11,564 nt of DNA from CAXQZM01 sp964228455 (GCA_964228455.1 CAXQZM010000035.1:1-11564), one strand, 5' to 3'; counted from the stretch's first letter, positions 1 through 7,339 are shown. Numbers and translations: made by a program. The notes: generated by a model not told the origin, from the sequence alone.

Positions 1-332
1 GACAACTAGCTGCAGAGTTGACCAGAGAAAAGCTTTTCAATGCGCTTCATCAAGAACTTCCCTACAATCTGACAGTTGAAACTGAAACTTGGAAAGAAAC
101 AAAAAAAGGTGTTCGCATAGATCAGACGATTTACGTCGCACGAGAATCCCACAAAGCCATGGTTTTGGGGAAACGAGGCGAGTTAATTAAGCGTCTGGGC
201 AAAGCTTCTCGAGAAGAGCTGAGTGACCTACTGGGTCTACCCGTGCATTTGTTTTTATTTGTAAAGGTTAGGAAGAATTGGCTTTCTGATCCTGAGCGCT
301 ATCAGGCGATGGGGCTTAGTATACAGAGCTAA
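1..332 (+). CDS. era: GTPase Era, C-terminal part (5' end outside window)
   Basis: Era is a GTPase that binds the 3' end of 16S rRNA through a C-terminal KH domain and helps assemble the 30S subunit. Only about 109 C-terminal residues are here. The frame is open to the window edge (QLAAEL before the in-frame TTG at 18), so that TTG is internal and not a start. Visible family features are REKLFNALHQELPYN leading into the KH domain, then VLGKRGELIKRLG with the GxxG-type RNA-binding loop (GKRG), and the typical end LFLFVKVRKNW. The GTPase domain lies upstream of the window. The TAA stop at 330-332 directly abuts the recO ATG, which implies co-transcription and probably translational coupling. 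Identification is secure. No anomaly is seen in the visible part. Confidence 0.95.
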   Translation, partial: QLAAELTREKLFNALHQELPYNLTVETETWKETKKGVRIDQTIYVARESHKAMVLGKRGELIKRLGKASREELSDLLGLPVHLFLFVKVRKNWLSDPERYQAMGLSIQS

Positions 333-1064
333 ATGATTGATTGGACTGATAATGCGATTGTCCTAGGAGCTCGGGCTTTTGGAGAAACAGACGCCATCGT
401 TACCGTTTTGAGCTCGTCCAATGGCATTGTGTCAGGCTTGGTTAGAGGTGGGGCCTCACGTAAGAGACAAGCTGATTTTCAGCCAGGGGTGTATGGGAAA
501 GTATCATGGCGCGCTAGATTAGAAGAGCAGCTTGGTATTTTAAGTTTTGAAGTTGTTAAGGCATATCCAAACTTTTACTTAGATGATCGCTCGAGGTTAA
601 CCGCACTCAGTTCATTTTCTACCATGATTTTGCAGACTCTTGGGGAGCGTGATCCAGTTCCTGCACTGTTCATCGCATACGAGACTTGGCTAAGTAATTT
701 AGATCAAGATTTTTGGGCGCACTTATTTGTTCGCTTGGAGCTTGGTTTGTTGGCCGCCCAGGGCTTTTCTGTCGATCTAGATGAGTGTGCACTAGGAGGT
801 GACTCTAACCGTCTTACTCATGTCTCTCCGAGGACTGGGAGAGCTGTTAGTGAAGAGTTAGCGAAGCCTTACGATGGGAAGCTTCTGAAATTTCCTGCTT
901 TTCTGGGAGGGACTCGAGACTTAGGTGATGAGGAACTCACTGCCGGCTTAAAGCTCACCGGTACATTGCTCCTGCGACATTCTTTTGCACCGCTTAATCG
1001 AGACTTACCTTCACAACGGCACCGCCTAACGGAGCTGCTTTCTATCCCAAGCTCAGATCCTTAA
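333..1064 (+). CDS. recO: DNA repair protein RecO
   Basis: RecO works with RecR in the RecF pathway, helping load RecA onto SSB-coated single-stranded DNA and annealing strands. The 243-residue length is normal for the family. The N-terminal third (about 1-80) is the OB-fold region, with the family pattern AIVLGARAFGETDAIVTVLS and a basic RGGASRKRQ stretch at 38-46 suited to DNA contact. The rest is the helical domain, including LFVRLELGLLAAQGF at 131-145. There is only one cysteine (Cys152), so the four-cysteine zinc site of some RecO proteins (for example Deinococcus) is absent. The ATG follows the era stop with no gap, and a parC ribosome-binding AAGG overlaps the recO stop. The position between era and parC supports the call. 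Confidence 0.92.
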   Translation: MIDWTDNAIVLGARAFGETDAIVTVLSSSNGIVSGLVRGGASRKRQADFQPGVYGKVSWRARLEEQLGILSFEVVKAYPNFYLDDRSRLTALSSFSTMILQTLGERDPVPALFIAYETWLSNLDQDFWAHLFVRLELGLLAAQGFSVDLDECALGGDSNRLTHVSPRTGRAVSEELAKPYDGKLLKFPAFLGGTRDLGDEELTAGLKLTGTLLLRHSFAPLNRDLPSQRHRLTELLSIPSSDP

Positions 1065-1075
1065 GGGCATAATCG

Positions 1076-3313
1076 ATGAGTTCAGAAGATATTCAAAATA
1101 ATGAGGAATCTGCGCAGATAACTGCAATTGGTTTTGGTCGCGCTTTGTCTGAAAGGTATCTTGCATACGCGCTCGCAACTATTGCTTCCCGCGCTTTGCC
1201 AGATGTTCGCGATGGGATGAAGCCCGTGCAGCGTAGGCTGCTTTTTGCGATGCGCGAGTTAAAGCTAGATCCTGGTGGCAGCCCTAAAAAGTGTGCGCGT
1301 ATTGTGGGCGATGTGATTGGTAAATATCACCCACATGGGGACACAGCAACTTACGAGACCCTCGTGCGTTTAGCGCAAGATTTTTCAATGCGATACCCCC
1401 TCATTGATGGTCAGGGTAATTTTGGGAATATTGATGGAGATAATGCGGCGGCATATCGTTACACTGAGGCAAGGCTCACGCCTTTAGCCCTCGCGCTGAT
1501 GGACGGTCTTGATGAAGACGCTGTTGACTTCGAAGAAACCTATGATGGTGAAGAAAGGGAGCCTAAAGTTCTTCCTGCGTCTTTCCCCGCGCTTCTAGCA
1601 AATGGTGTCCAGGGCATTGCTGTTGGAATGGCCACGTCTATCCCTCCACATAATTTGGGAGAGTTAATTGACGGCTTACTTCAACTAATTTCTAAGAAAT
1701 CGACAAGCAATGCGGAGCTTCTAAAACTTATAAAAGGGCCGGACTTTCCAACTGGGGGAACTTTAGTGGATGACCCACTTGTTTTCCAGGACGCTTACGA
1801 AACAGGCCGAGGTTCATTTAGATTACGAGCAAATTGGGAGGTGGAGAAACTAGGCTCTGGTACCTACCAAATTGTTGTAACGGAGATTCCTTATCAGGTT
1901 CAAAAGTCCAAGTTGATTGAGCGCTTGGCCAACTTAATCGAGGAGCGGAGAGTGCCTTGGCTGTCCAATGTATCGGACCAGTCTGATGAGAATATTCGGA
2001 TAGTAATTGAGCCAAAAAACAGGAATGTTGATCCTGATCAATTGATGGCGGCATTATTTAAGTTTTCTGACTTGGAAGTGCGTGTCGGTCTTATCATGAA
2101 TGTATTAGACGCCAGTGCCCGACCTCAAATTATGGATTTGAAATCTGTACTTCGTTCATACTTGGACCACCGCCAGCAAGTATTGGTTCGCAGATCTGAG
2201 CACCGCTTGGCAAAAATCGATCACCGATTGGAGCTTCTAGAGGGTTATCTCGTCGCCTTTCTGAACATAGATGAGGTAATCCGTATAATTCGTGAAGAAG
2301 ATGAACCCAAGCAACAATTAGTTTTAGCGTTTGATCTTACTGAAGTTCAGGCAGAAGCTATTTTGAATATGCGTTTGCGTGCACTTAGGAAGTTGGAAGA
2401 AGATGGGATCAGAAAAGAGCATACTGAGTTACTTGAGGAGCGCGTTGACCTTCTCGATTTACTTGCAGATGAACGGTCCCAGTGGCGCGCGGTTGCAAAC
2501 CAGCTCAAAGATTTGCGCAAGAGTCTGAGAGATCCAGATTTACTGGTCAGAAAGACTGGCCTCTCTCAAGTCGAAGAAATAAGTAACTTCAACTTGGATG
2601 ACATGGTCGAAAAAGAGCCGATCAGCGTCATCTTATCTAGAAAGGGATGGATCCGGGCTCAGAAGGGTCATGGAGCCATCTCCTCGGAATTAAAGTACAA
2701 AGATGGTGATGAGGGTAAATTTGCCTTCGACGCGTATACAACAGATAAAATATTAATTCTAAGCGCTCGCGGCCGCTTCTATACTTTAGCGGCCGATAAG
2801 CTGCCGGGCGGGAGAGGGTTAGGTGAGCCTTTGTCTTTAACAATAGATCTCAATCCGGGAGATGATATAGTTTTTGCAGCGGCTTTCCGACCTGAAGGCA
2901 GGCTCTTACTTGCCTCTTCATCAGGTTATGGTTTCCTTGCAGAAGAAGCGTCGCTGATTGCTGCAACAAAAACAGGTAAGCAAGTTGTGACATTGAAGGA
3001 GTATGAGAAGGTAGCGGTCTGTCGTCCTGTTGATGGAGATCATGTTGGGGTAGTTGGACAAAATCATAAGCTTTTGATCTATCCCTTGGAAGAGATACCC
3101 ACTTTAGGACGCGGAAAAGGCGTGAAGCTGCAGGCCTATCGTGAAGGTGAATTGTCGGATGTAAAAACCTTCAAACTGGAGGATGGGCTAACTTGGAAGT
3201 GGGGTGAAAGCCGCACGCGGACTGAGACTGACCTTCGATTATGGATCGGAAAGCGAGCATCAGCAGGTCGTCTTGCTCCTCAAGGGTTTCCAAAAGACGA
3301 TAAGTTTGATTAG
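1076..3313 (+). CDS. parC: DNA topoisomerase IV subunit A
   Basis: This is the breakage-reunion subunit of topoisomerase IV, which with ParE decatenates daughter chromosomes. The protein has 745 residues. The N-terminal winged-helix/TOPRIM-facing region contains MKPVQRRLLFAM (48-59), the quinolone-determining stretch KYHPHGDTATYETLV (83-97) and the catalytic tyrosine Tyr129 in RYTEARL. GIAVGMATSIPPHNLGE follows, then a long coiled-coil and gate region and a C-terminal beta-pinwheel from about residue 500. I call ParC and not GyrA because the pinwheel start SRKGWIRAQKGHG is ParC-like and no GyrA-box (QRRGGKG) is visible. The position after recO is also typical of alphaproteobacteria. Residue 90 (the E. 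coli Ser80 position) is Thr and residue 94 is Glu. The start ATG lies 11 bases after recO, with AAGGG just upstream. No intrinsic terminator follows. Confidence 0.95.
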   Translation: MSSEDIQNNEESAQITAIGFGRALSERYLAYALATIASRALPDVRDGMKPVQRRLLFAMRELKLDPGGSPKKCARIVGDVIGKYHPHGDTATYETLVRLAQDFSMRYPLIDGQGNFGNIDGDNAAAYRYTEARLTPLALALMDGLDEDAVDFEETYDGEEREPKVLPASFPALLANGVQGIAVGMATSIPPHNLGELIDGLLQLISKKSTSNAELLKLIKGPDFPTGGTLVDDPLVFQDAYETGRGSFRLRANWEVEKLGSGTYQIVVTEIPYQVQKSKLIERLANLIEERRVPWLSNVSDQSDENIRIVIEPKNRNVDPDQLMAALFKFSDLEVRVGLIMNVLDASARPQIMDLKSVLRSYLDHRQQVLVRRSEHRLAKIDHRLELLEGYLVAFLNIDEVIRIIREEDEPKQQLVLAFDLTEVQAEAILNMRLRALRKLEEDGIRKEHTELLEERVDLLDLLADERSQWRAVANQLKDLRKSLRDPDLLVRKTGLSQVEEISNFNLDDMVEKEPISVILSRKGWIRAQKGHGAISSELKYKDGDEGKFAFDAYTTDKILILSARGRFYTLAADKLPGGRGLGEPLSLTIDLNPGDDIVFAAAFRPEGRLLLASSSGYGFLAEEASLIAATKTGKQVVTLKEYEKVAVCRPVDGDHVGVVGQNHKLLIYPLEEIPTLGRGKGVKLQAYREGELSDVKTFKLEDGLTWKWGESRTRTETDLRLWIGKRASAGRLAPQGFPKDDKFD

Positions 3314-3364
3314 CAACTATTGGCCCTACTGCGTTGCTTCGGGTCAAGCCGGTTTAACAGGATA

Positions 3365-3394
3365 TTTAGAACATATATATTGCGGTATTATAAT
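3365..3394 (+). promoter_or_regulatory. Putative sigma-70-type promoter of rplM-rpsI
   Basis: A perfect TATAAT hexamer lies at 3389-3394. An imperfect -35 candidate, TTTAGA (3365-3370, four of six matches to TTGACA), sits 18 bases upstream. Transcription would start near 3401, giving a leader of roughly 90 bases before the rplM ATG. The flanks are A/T rich. The -10 element lies within a palindrome (separate entry), so promoter activity may be subject to a DNA-binding regulator. This is inferred from sequence alone. The strong -10, the intergenic position and the fact that a ribosomal protein operon follows make it plausible. Confidence 0.5.
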
Positions 3395-3400
3395 ACCACA
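3381..3400. repeat. Palindrome overlapping the rplM -10 box
   Basis: GGTATTATAATACC at 3384-3397 is its own reverse complement (14 bases). After one mismatched pair (3383/3398) the symmetry resumes with TG/CA, giving 20 bases with a single mismatched pair. The direct repeat ACATATA flanks it at 3371-3377 and 3398-3404. The arms are A/T rich and no T-tract follows, so it does not look like a terminator of parC. It could be a protein-binding operator, or simply a symmetric -10 region. Confidence 0.55.
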
Positions 3401-3438
3401 TATAAGTGTTGAAATAGAAATGAAAATCGTTAATGCGC

Positions 3439-3452
3439 GGTATTCCCATACC
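3439..3452 (+). promoter_or_regulatory. Hairpin in the rplM leader with the same arms as the upstream palindrome
   Basis: GGTAT (3439-3443) and ATACC (3448-3452) are perfect inverted repeats around TCCC. They repeat the GGTAT-N4-ATACC pattern seen 55 bases upstream at 3384-3397. In the transcript this would form a 5-bp stem with a 4-base loop about 40 bases before the rplM start. A second possible pairing, CCCA (3452-3455) with TGGG further 3', competes in part. Escherichia coli rplM-rpsI is known to be feedback-regulated by L13 at its mRNA leader, so a regulatory leader is plausible. Nothing here proves that this element is one. Confidence 0.35.
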
Positions 3453-3494
3453 CCACGACGCGGTTGGGCTGTTGTTTAATAAGGAACTAGACCC

Positions 3495-3953
3495 ATGAAA
3501 ACTTTTTCCGCCAAACCGGCTGAAATTGATAAAAAATGGATCCTAATTGACGCTGAAGATGTTGTTTTGGGCCGCTTGGCAACAAAAGTAGCAATGATTC
3601 TGCGCGGTAAGGATAAGCCAATTTTTACACCTAATCAGGATTGTGGCGATGCAGTTATTGTCATCAACGCTGATAAGGTTAAGCTCACTGGAAATAAGCG
3701 AGACAGTAAAACGTATTACTGGCATACAGGCCATCCTGGCGGGATTAAGCATCGAACAGCTGCTCAAGTTCTGGAAGGCCGTTTTCCGGAAAGGGTGGTT
3801 GAAAAGGCAATAGAGCGGATGCTGCCTGGTGGACCACTGAGCCGCAAGCAAATGAAATCACTGCGTGTATATGCCGGCGCTGACCATGGTCACGAAGCGC
3901 AGCAGCCTGAAGTGCTAGATTTTAAATCTCTCAACGCAAAAAACGCTCGATAA
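3495..3953 (+). CDS. rplM: 50S ribosomal protein L13
   Basis: L13 is an early-assembling protein of the large ribosomal subunit that binds 23S rRNA. The 152 residues are a normal length for alphaproteobacteria. Recognisable stretches are DAEDVVLGRLATKVAMILRG (19-38), FTPNQDCGDAVIVINADKVKLTGNK (44-68), YYWHTGHPGGIK (74-85) and the signature RMLPGGPLSRKQMKSLRVYAG (108-128). The start ATG has a good ribosome-binding site, AAGGA at 3481-3485, nine bases upstream. rpsI begins 12 bases after the stop, as in the standard rplM-rpsI operon. The conserved content leaves little doubt. Confidence 0.97.
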   Translation: MKTFSAKPAEIDKKWILIDAEDVVLGRLATKVAMILRGKDKPIFTPNQDCGDAVIVINADKVKLTGNKRDSKTYYWHTGHPGGIKHRTAAQVLEGRFPERVVEKAIERMLPGGPLSRKQMKSLRVYAGADHGHEAQQPEVLDFKSLNAKNAR

Positions 3954-3965
3954 TAAGGAATTTCT

Positions 3966-4448
3966 ATGTCTGAAGAAACTTTGACAAGCTTGAGCGAACT
4001 CGGCGAAGCAACTGCGTCGACCGAAGTAGCGGCTGCCCCCGCTGAACCTAAAATTGACGAGCTAGGTCGTTCATATGGCACTGGTCGCCGAAAAGATGCT
4101 GTTGCGCGAGTTTGGATGAGCCGGGGTAAAGGCGTCGTAACCGTGAACGGTAGACCACTTATGGAGTATTTTGCTCGTCCAGTGTTGCAGATGATGCTAA
4201 TGCAACCATTTGCAATTGCTGATCGTTTGAATCAATATGATATTAAGTGCACCGTAAAAGGTGGCGGATTATCTGGTCAGGCCGGTGCAGTTCGCCATGG
4301 TTTATCGAGAGCTCTAATTGCATACGAGCCTGAACTTCGTTCCATATTAAAGAAGCATGGTTTTCTTACTCGTGACGCACGGGTGGTGGAAAGAAAGAAA
4401 TATGGACGCCGCAAAGCTCGTCGTTCATTCCAGTTCTCGAAGCGCTAA
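3966..4448 (+). CDS. rpsI: 30S ribosomal protein S9
   Basis: S9 is a small-subunit protein whose C-terminal tail reaches the P-site tRNA. It has 160 residues, longer than the roughly 130 of E. coli S9, because of an acidic, Ala/Glu-rich extension at about 1-33, which is common in alphaproteobacteria. The core starts at YGTGRRKDAVARVWM (37-51). The family signature GGGLSGQAGAVRHGLSRAL is at 99-117, and the protein ends in the conserved basic tail ERKKYGRRKARRSFQFSKR. A strong AAGGAA ribosome-binding site (3955-3960) precedes the ATG. A terminator 30 bases after the stop closes the operon. Confidence 0.97.
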   Translation: MSEETLTSLSELGEATASTEVAAAPAEPKIDELGRSYGTGRRKDAVARVWMSRGKGVVTVNGRPLMEYFARPVLQMMLMQPFAIADRLNQYDIKCTVKGGGLSGQAGAVRHGLSRALIAYEPELRSILKKHGFLTRDARVVERKKYGRRKARRSFQFSKR

Positions 4449-4478
4449 TAGTCCATTTACGATATATCCAAGGAAGTC

Positions 4479-4511
4479 AAAGGGGTTGCGTTTTGCAGCC
4501 CCTTTTTGTTT
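4479..4511 (+). terminator. Intrinsic terminator of rplM-rpsI
   Basis: The arms 4479-4489 (AAAGGGGTTGC) and 4495-4505 (GCAGCCCCTTT) form an 11-bp stem with a single G-U pair and a GTTTT loop. A T-rich tract TTTTTGTTT (4503-4511) follows and partly overlaps the 3' arm. It lies 30 bases after the rpsI stop and before the next gene, which is where an operon terminator is expected. Confidence 0.88.
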
Positions 4512-4538
4512 CTCAGTTCAACAATTCTTATTAGTACC

Positions 4539-4543
4539 AGGTG
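4539..4543 (+). promoter_or_regulatory. Ribosome-binding site favouring the ATG at 4547
   Basis: AGGTG lies three bases before the ATG at 4547. It overlaps the alternative in-frame GTG at 4541, which then has no comparable site of its own. This favours ATG 4547 as the start of the homocysteine methyltransferase gene. A weak promoter-like pair (TTGTTT at 4506-4511, TATTAG at 4529-4534, 17 apart) lies just upstream but is not convincing by itself. Confidence 0.45.
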
Positions 4544-4546
4544 TAT

Positions 4547-5440
4547 ATGGATATTACTCTTTTAGATGGCTCGATTGGTCAAGAGCTGGTGAAGCGCTCG
4601 GGCGCGAAGCCCACGCCGCTCTGGTCCACGACGGCGATGTATGATCACCCGTCTTCACTCCAAGAACTACATAGCGAGTATTTCCAAGTCGGTGCAACGG
4701 TTGCAACTACCAATACCTACCCTATCCTGCAAGACCGCCTGGATGCTAATGGCTGTAACCTAGATATTCGGATGTTGTGGGATACTGCGATTACGGCAGC
4801 AAAAGCTGCGGCAAGACAGAATGGTGGTGGCCTTATTGCTGGATCGGTGGGGCCGCTAATTGCATCTTACCGTCCTGATATCTTTCCATCACCGGACCAG
4901 GCGCAGAAAGACTATTCTGATATCGTGAAGCACTTGGCGGATAAAACGGATTTTCTATTGCTAGAGACTGTATCATCACTCCAACATGCTGAAGGTTTGT
5001 TACGTGCGACGGACGCATCCGAGGTGCCCGTTTGGCTGTGTGTTTCTGTTGATGATTTTGACGGTACTAAATTGCGATCAGGTGAGGCGGTTAAGGACCT
5101 AGAAGCAATTGTGACTGAGCATCGAGTTGATGCGGTTTTAGTGAACTGTTCTCGACCTGAAGTAGTATCGGATGCTCTTTTTCAGATCAAATTATTTGGT
5201 GTTCGATTTGGTGCATACGCTAACGGGTTCACTGAAATTTCGAAAGCTTTTCTTAAGTCAAAACCGACCGTTGACGCTCTAGAAAACCGTATTGATCTCG
5301 GCCCGCGAGAGTATGCAGACATGGCAATGGACTGGATTTCTTGTGGTGCTTCAATAGTTGGAGGTTGCTGCGAAATTGGGCCAGGTCATATCCGAGAACT
5401 AGCAATTCGCATCAGAGCTGCGGGACACGTGATTGTTTAA
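4547..5440 (+). CDS. Homocysteine S-methyltransferase family protein
   Basis: These zinc-dependent barrel enzymes transfer a methyl group to homocysteine, forming methionine. Donors in the family include S-methylmethionine, S-adenosylmethionine and betaine; the sequence does not settle which applies here. With ATG 4547 the protein has 297 residues, close to the 300-310 of single-domain members such as MmuM. It begins with the barrel entry MDITLLDGSIGQEL (a variant of the usual DGGxGTEL), then ATTNTYP (53-59) and AGSVGP (98-103). The expected zinc ligands are Cys201 in VNCS and Cys274/Cys275 in IVGGCCEIGPGHI. There is no cobalamin-binding domain, so it is not a complete MetH. It starts 98 bases after rpsI, downstream of the rpsI terminator, and opens a run of genes ending at recJ. 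I see no SAM riboswitch in the leader. The in-frame GTG at 4541 would add two residues. Confidence 0.85.
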   Translation: MDITLLDGSIGQELVKRSGAKPTPLWSTTAMYDHPSSLQELHSEYFQVGATVATTNTYPILQDRLDANGCNLDIRMLWDTAITAAKAAARQNGGGLIAGSVGPLIASYRPDIFPSPDQAQKDYSDIVKHLADKTDFLLLETVSSLQHAEGLLRATDASEVPVWLCVSVDDFDGTKLRSGEAVKDLEAIVTEHRVDAVLVNCSRPEVVSDALFQIKLFGVRFGAYANGFTEISKAFLKSKPTVDALENRIDLGPREYADMAMDWISCGASIVGGCCEIGPGHIRELAIRIRAAGHVIV

Positions 5441-5463
5441 GTGATTATACAAAATATCGGCTT

Positions 5464-5474
5464 AGGATGATGTG
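5464..5474 (+). promoter_or_regulatory. Ribosome-binding site and alternative GTG start of the P5CR-like gene
   Basis: AGGA at 5464-5467 sits four bases before an in-frame GTG (5472-5474). Starting there would add 18 residues (MSLTEWLSKIGKGFKADT) ahead of the Rossmann-fold start. ATGs at 5467 and 5470 are in another frame and stop after a few codons. The family-consistent ATG at 5526 has only a weak site upstream, so the true start is open. Confidence 0.35.
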
Positions 5475-5525
5475 TCGTTGACAGAGTGGTTGTCGAAGAT
5501 TGGCAAGGGCTTTAAAGCGGACACC

Positions 5526-6275
5526 ATGAAAATAGGATTCATTGGAACAGGCGCCATCGCAAGTGCTATGGTGCGTGGAATAGCGGGGCAAGAACACGAA
5601 ATATGGGTTTCGAACCGCAACGATATCATCTCGTCTAACTTGGAGATGGAGTTTGATGAAGTTACTCGTCATAGCAATGAGGACATCGCAGCAGGGTGCG
5701 ATGTAATTTTCCTCTGCCTTATGGCGAATATAGCTAAGCGCGAACTCTCTTCAATCGTCTTTCGTGATGGGGTTCGCCTTATTTCTGTCATGGTTGATAT
5801 GGAGCTTGATCAACTGGCCAAGTTAGCTCCTACTGCCAAAAGTATTGATATCACAATTCCACTCCCTCAAATTGCTAGCGGAGGTTGTCCTTTGCCATGC
5901 TACCCAAGTACTGAAACTGTATCCAAAGTATTTGGTTCATTGAACCCAAGCTTTGTTGTTCGTGATCTAAAAGCACTGAATGCTCATTTCGCAGCTTCGG
6001 CGCTGATGTCCACAACTTTGGATCAAATTAAGACAGGTGCGTCATGGTTAGAGAAATATACTGGTGATCTGGATGCAGCGCAGTTTTATATTTCTCATAT
6101 GCTTGCGAGCGCACTACGGAATGTGAATAATGGAACAACTTTGTCAGAGATGCTAATAGAGCTTTCGACAGAGGGTGGTTTAAACGCTGCGCTAAAAGAA
6201 CACATGCAAAACCATGGTAGTAACTCCATCCTAGAGACTGGACTTAATGCCTTTAAGGAAAGGCTAGGATTATGA
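5526..6275 (+). CDS. Pyrroline-5-carboxylate reductase-like NAD(P)-binding protein
   Basis: The fold resembles ProC (pyrroline-5-carboxylate reductase, the last step of proline synthesis), but function is uncertain. From ATG 5526 it has 249 residues, slightly short of the roughly 270 usual for ProC. The N-terminus MKIGFIGTGAIASAMVRG is a Rossmann dinucleotide-binding motif (GxGxxA). The C-terminal half (about 150-225) is a helical dimerisation-like domain ending in ELSTEGGLNAAL (212-223), which corresponds to the ProC signature around PGGxT. Two key elements differ. The usual RAMPNTP stretch is replaced by DITIPLPQIASGG (108-120). The conserved Thr of PGGxT, which contacts substrate in characterised enzymes, is Asn220. 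A related but distinct imine or keto reductase is possible. The stop overlaps the argC start (ATGA). An in-frame GTG at 5472 would add 18 residues. Confidence 0.68.
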   Translation: MKIGFIGTGAIASAMVRGIAGQEHEIWVSNRNDIISSNLEMEFDEVTRHSNEDIAAGCDVIFLCLMANIAKRELSSIVFRDGVRLISVMVDMELDQLAKLAPTAKSIDITIPLPQIASGGCPLPCYPSTETVSKVFGSLNPSFVVRDLKALNAHFAASALMSTTLDQIKTGASWLEKYTGDLDAAQFYISHMLASALRNVNNGTTLSEMLIELSTEGGLNAALKEHMQNHGSNSILETGLNAFKERLGL

Positions 6276-7324
6276 TCAAAGTCGGCATACTTGGAGCTAG
6301 TGGTTACACAGGATTCGAGCTTGTTCGGATTTTACGGAACCACGCAGAAGTTGAAATTTGCGCACTTGGCGCGAATTCGCGTGCGGGCCAGAAATTGGAA
6401 GACCTTTTCGATGGCCTTTCAGGCTGGGACGGCCTTCCAGTTCTAAAAACAATAGAACAGATTGATTTCAAGTCGCTCGATGTTGTCTTTTGTGCCTTGC
6501 CGCACGGTCAATCCGCAAGAACTGTTAACCAGCTACTAAATCATGAGGGAGTTGGTTTGGTCATTGATTTATCAAATGATCATAGGCTGTCTGATTATAC
6601 AGCATATGCTGGCATTGAAGGAGATCACCCGTATCCGGAAAATGCAAAGAGCGCTATTTACGGTTTGGCCGAATGGTACAGACATGAAATAGTTGGCGCA
6701 AGATTAATTGCTAACCCAGGTTGCTATCCAACCTCTATTTTGTTGCCGCTGCTTCCATTAATTAAGTCTGGCCAAATTAACCCTGGTCGGGTTGTTGCAA
6801 ATAGCGCCTCTGGAACGACCGGAGCAGGCAGAGGTGCATCAGTGGGTCAACTTCATTCGGAAGTTTCAGAAAATTTTAAAGGATATGGGTACGGCACTCA
6901 CAGACATCAGTTGGAAATTCAAGAACAGTTGAATGAGGCATCTGATGTTAAGCCTGCCCGAAAAGCTATATTCAATCCGCATCTTTTGCCAATGAATCGG
7001 GGCATTCTCTCAACGATAACTCTGGACATGCAAATAGGTGTAAGTATTCAAGAGTGCCAAGCGACATTAGAGGCGGCTTATGCCCATGAGCAGTTCGTGA
7101 GCGTTGCTCCCCAGTCCTCATTTATTGGCACAAATTCAGTGCGAGGAACTAACATGTGCCGTCTGGCGCTGCATCAGGCCCTTAATTCTGATCAGCTAAT
7201 TATAACCTCAGCCATTGATAATTTAATAAAGGGCGCTTCGGGTCAAGCTGTTCAGAATATGAATATTGCGTTAGATTTGGACGAGGGGTTGGGCTTATCT
7301 ACTCTAACGCCAATAATGCCGTAA
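6272..7324 (+). CDS. argC: N-acetyl-gamma-glutamyl-phosphate reductase
   Basis: ArgC reduces N-acetylglutamyl phosphate to N-acetylglutamate semialdehyde with NADPH, the third step of arginine synthesis, in the cytoplasm. The 350 residues match the longer ArgC type. Seen in order are the nucleotide-binding GILGASGYTGFELVRIL (5-21), VVFCALPHGQSA (71-82), IDLSNDHRL (98-106), the active-site ANPGCYPTSILLPLLPL with catalytic Cys151, SASGTTGAGRGAS (178-190) and GTHRHQLEI (208-216), which holds the family's conserved histidines. The start ATG overlaps the stop of the preceding gene by four bases (ATGA), with AGGA close upstream, so translation is probably coupled. argC downstream of rplM-rpsI is a known alphaproteobacterial arrangement; here two genes intervene. 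Confidence 0.95.
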   Translation: MIKVGILGASGYTGFELVRILRNHAEVEICALGANSRAGQKLEDLFDGLSGWDGLPVLKTIEQIDFKSLDVVFCALPHGQSARTVNQLLNHEGVGLVIDLSNDHRLSDYTAYAGIEGDHPYPENAKSAIYGLAEWYRHEIVGARLIANPGCYPTSILLPLLPLIKSGQINPGRVVANSASGTTGAGRGASVGQLHSEVSENFKGYGYGTHRHQLEIQEQLNEASDVKPARKAIFNPHLLPMNRGILSTITLDMQIGVSIQECQATLEAAYAHEQFVSVAPQSSFIGTNSVRGTNMCRLALHQALNSDQLIITSAIDNLIKGASGQAVQNMNIALDLDEGLGLSTLTPIMP

Positions 7325-7339
7325 AGAATATTCAGACAC

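Noticed and set aside
1818..2054. Reverse-strand reading frames inside parC (also near 2637-2843) and inside recJ (10463-10702)
   Set aside because: They lie wholly antisense to well-conserved genes, with no family resemblance and no initiation signals.
3204..3479. Forward reading frame of 91 codons across the end of parC and the rplM leader
   Set aside because: It starts inside parC in another frame, runs through the promoter and palindrome region, and has no recognisable protein features or proper ribosome-binding site.
4449..4546. SAM-responsive riboswitch ahead of the homocysteine methyltransferase gene
   Set aside because: The 98 bases are mostly occupied by the rpsI terminator, and I see no SAM-II or SAM-V-like pseudoknot sequence in the rest.
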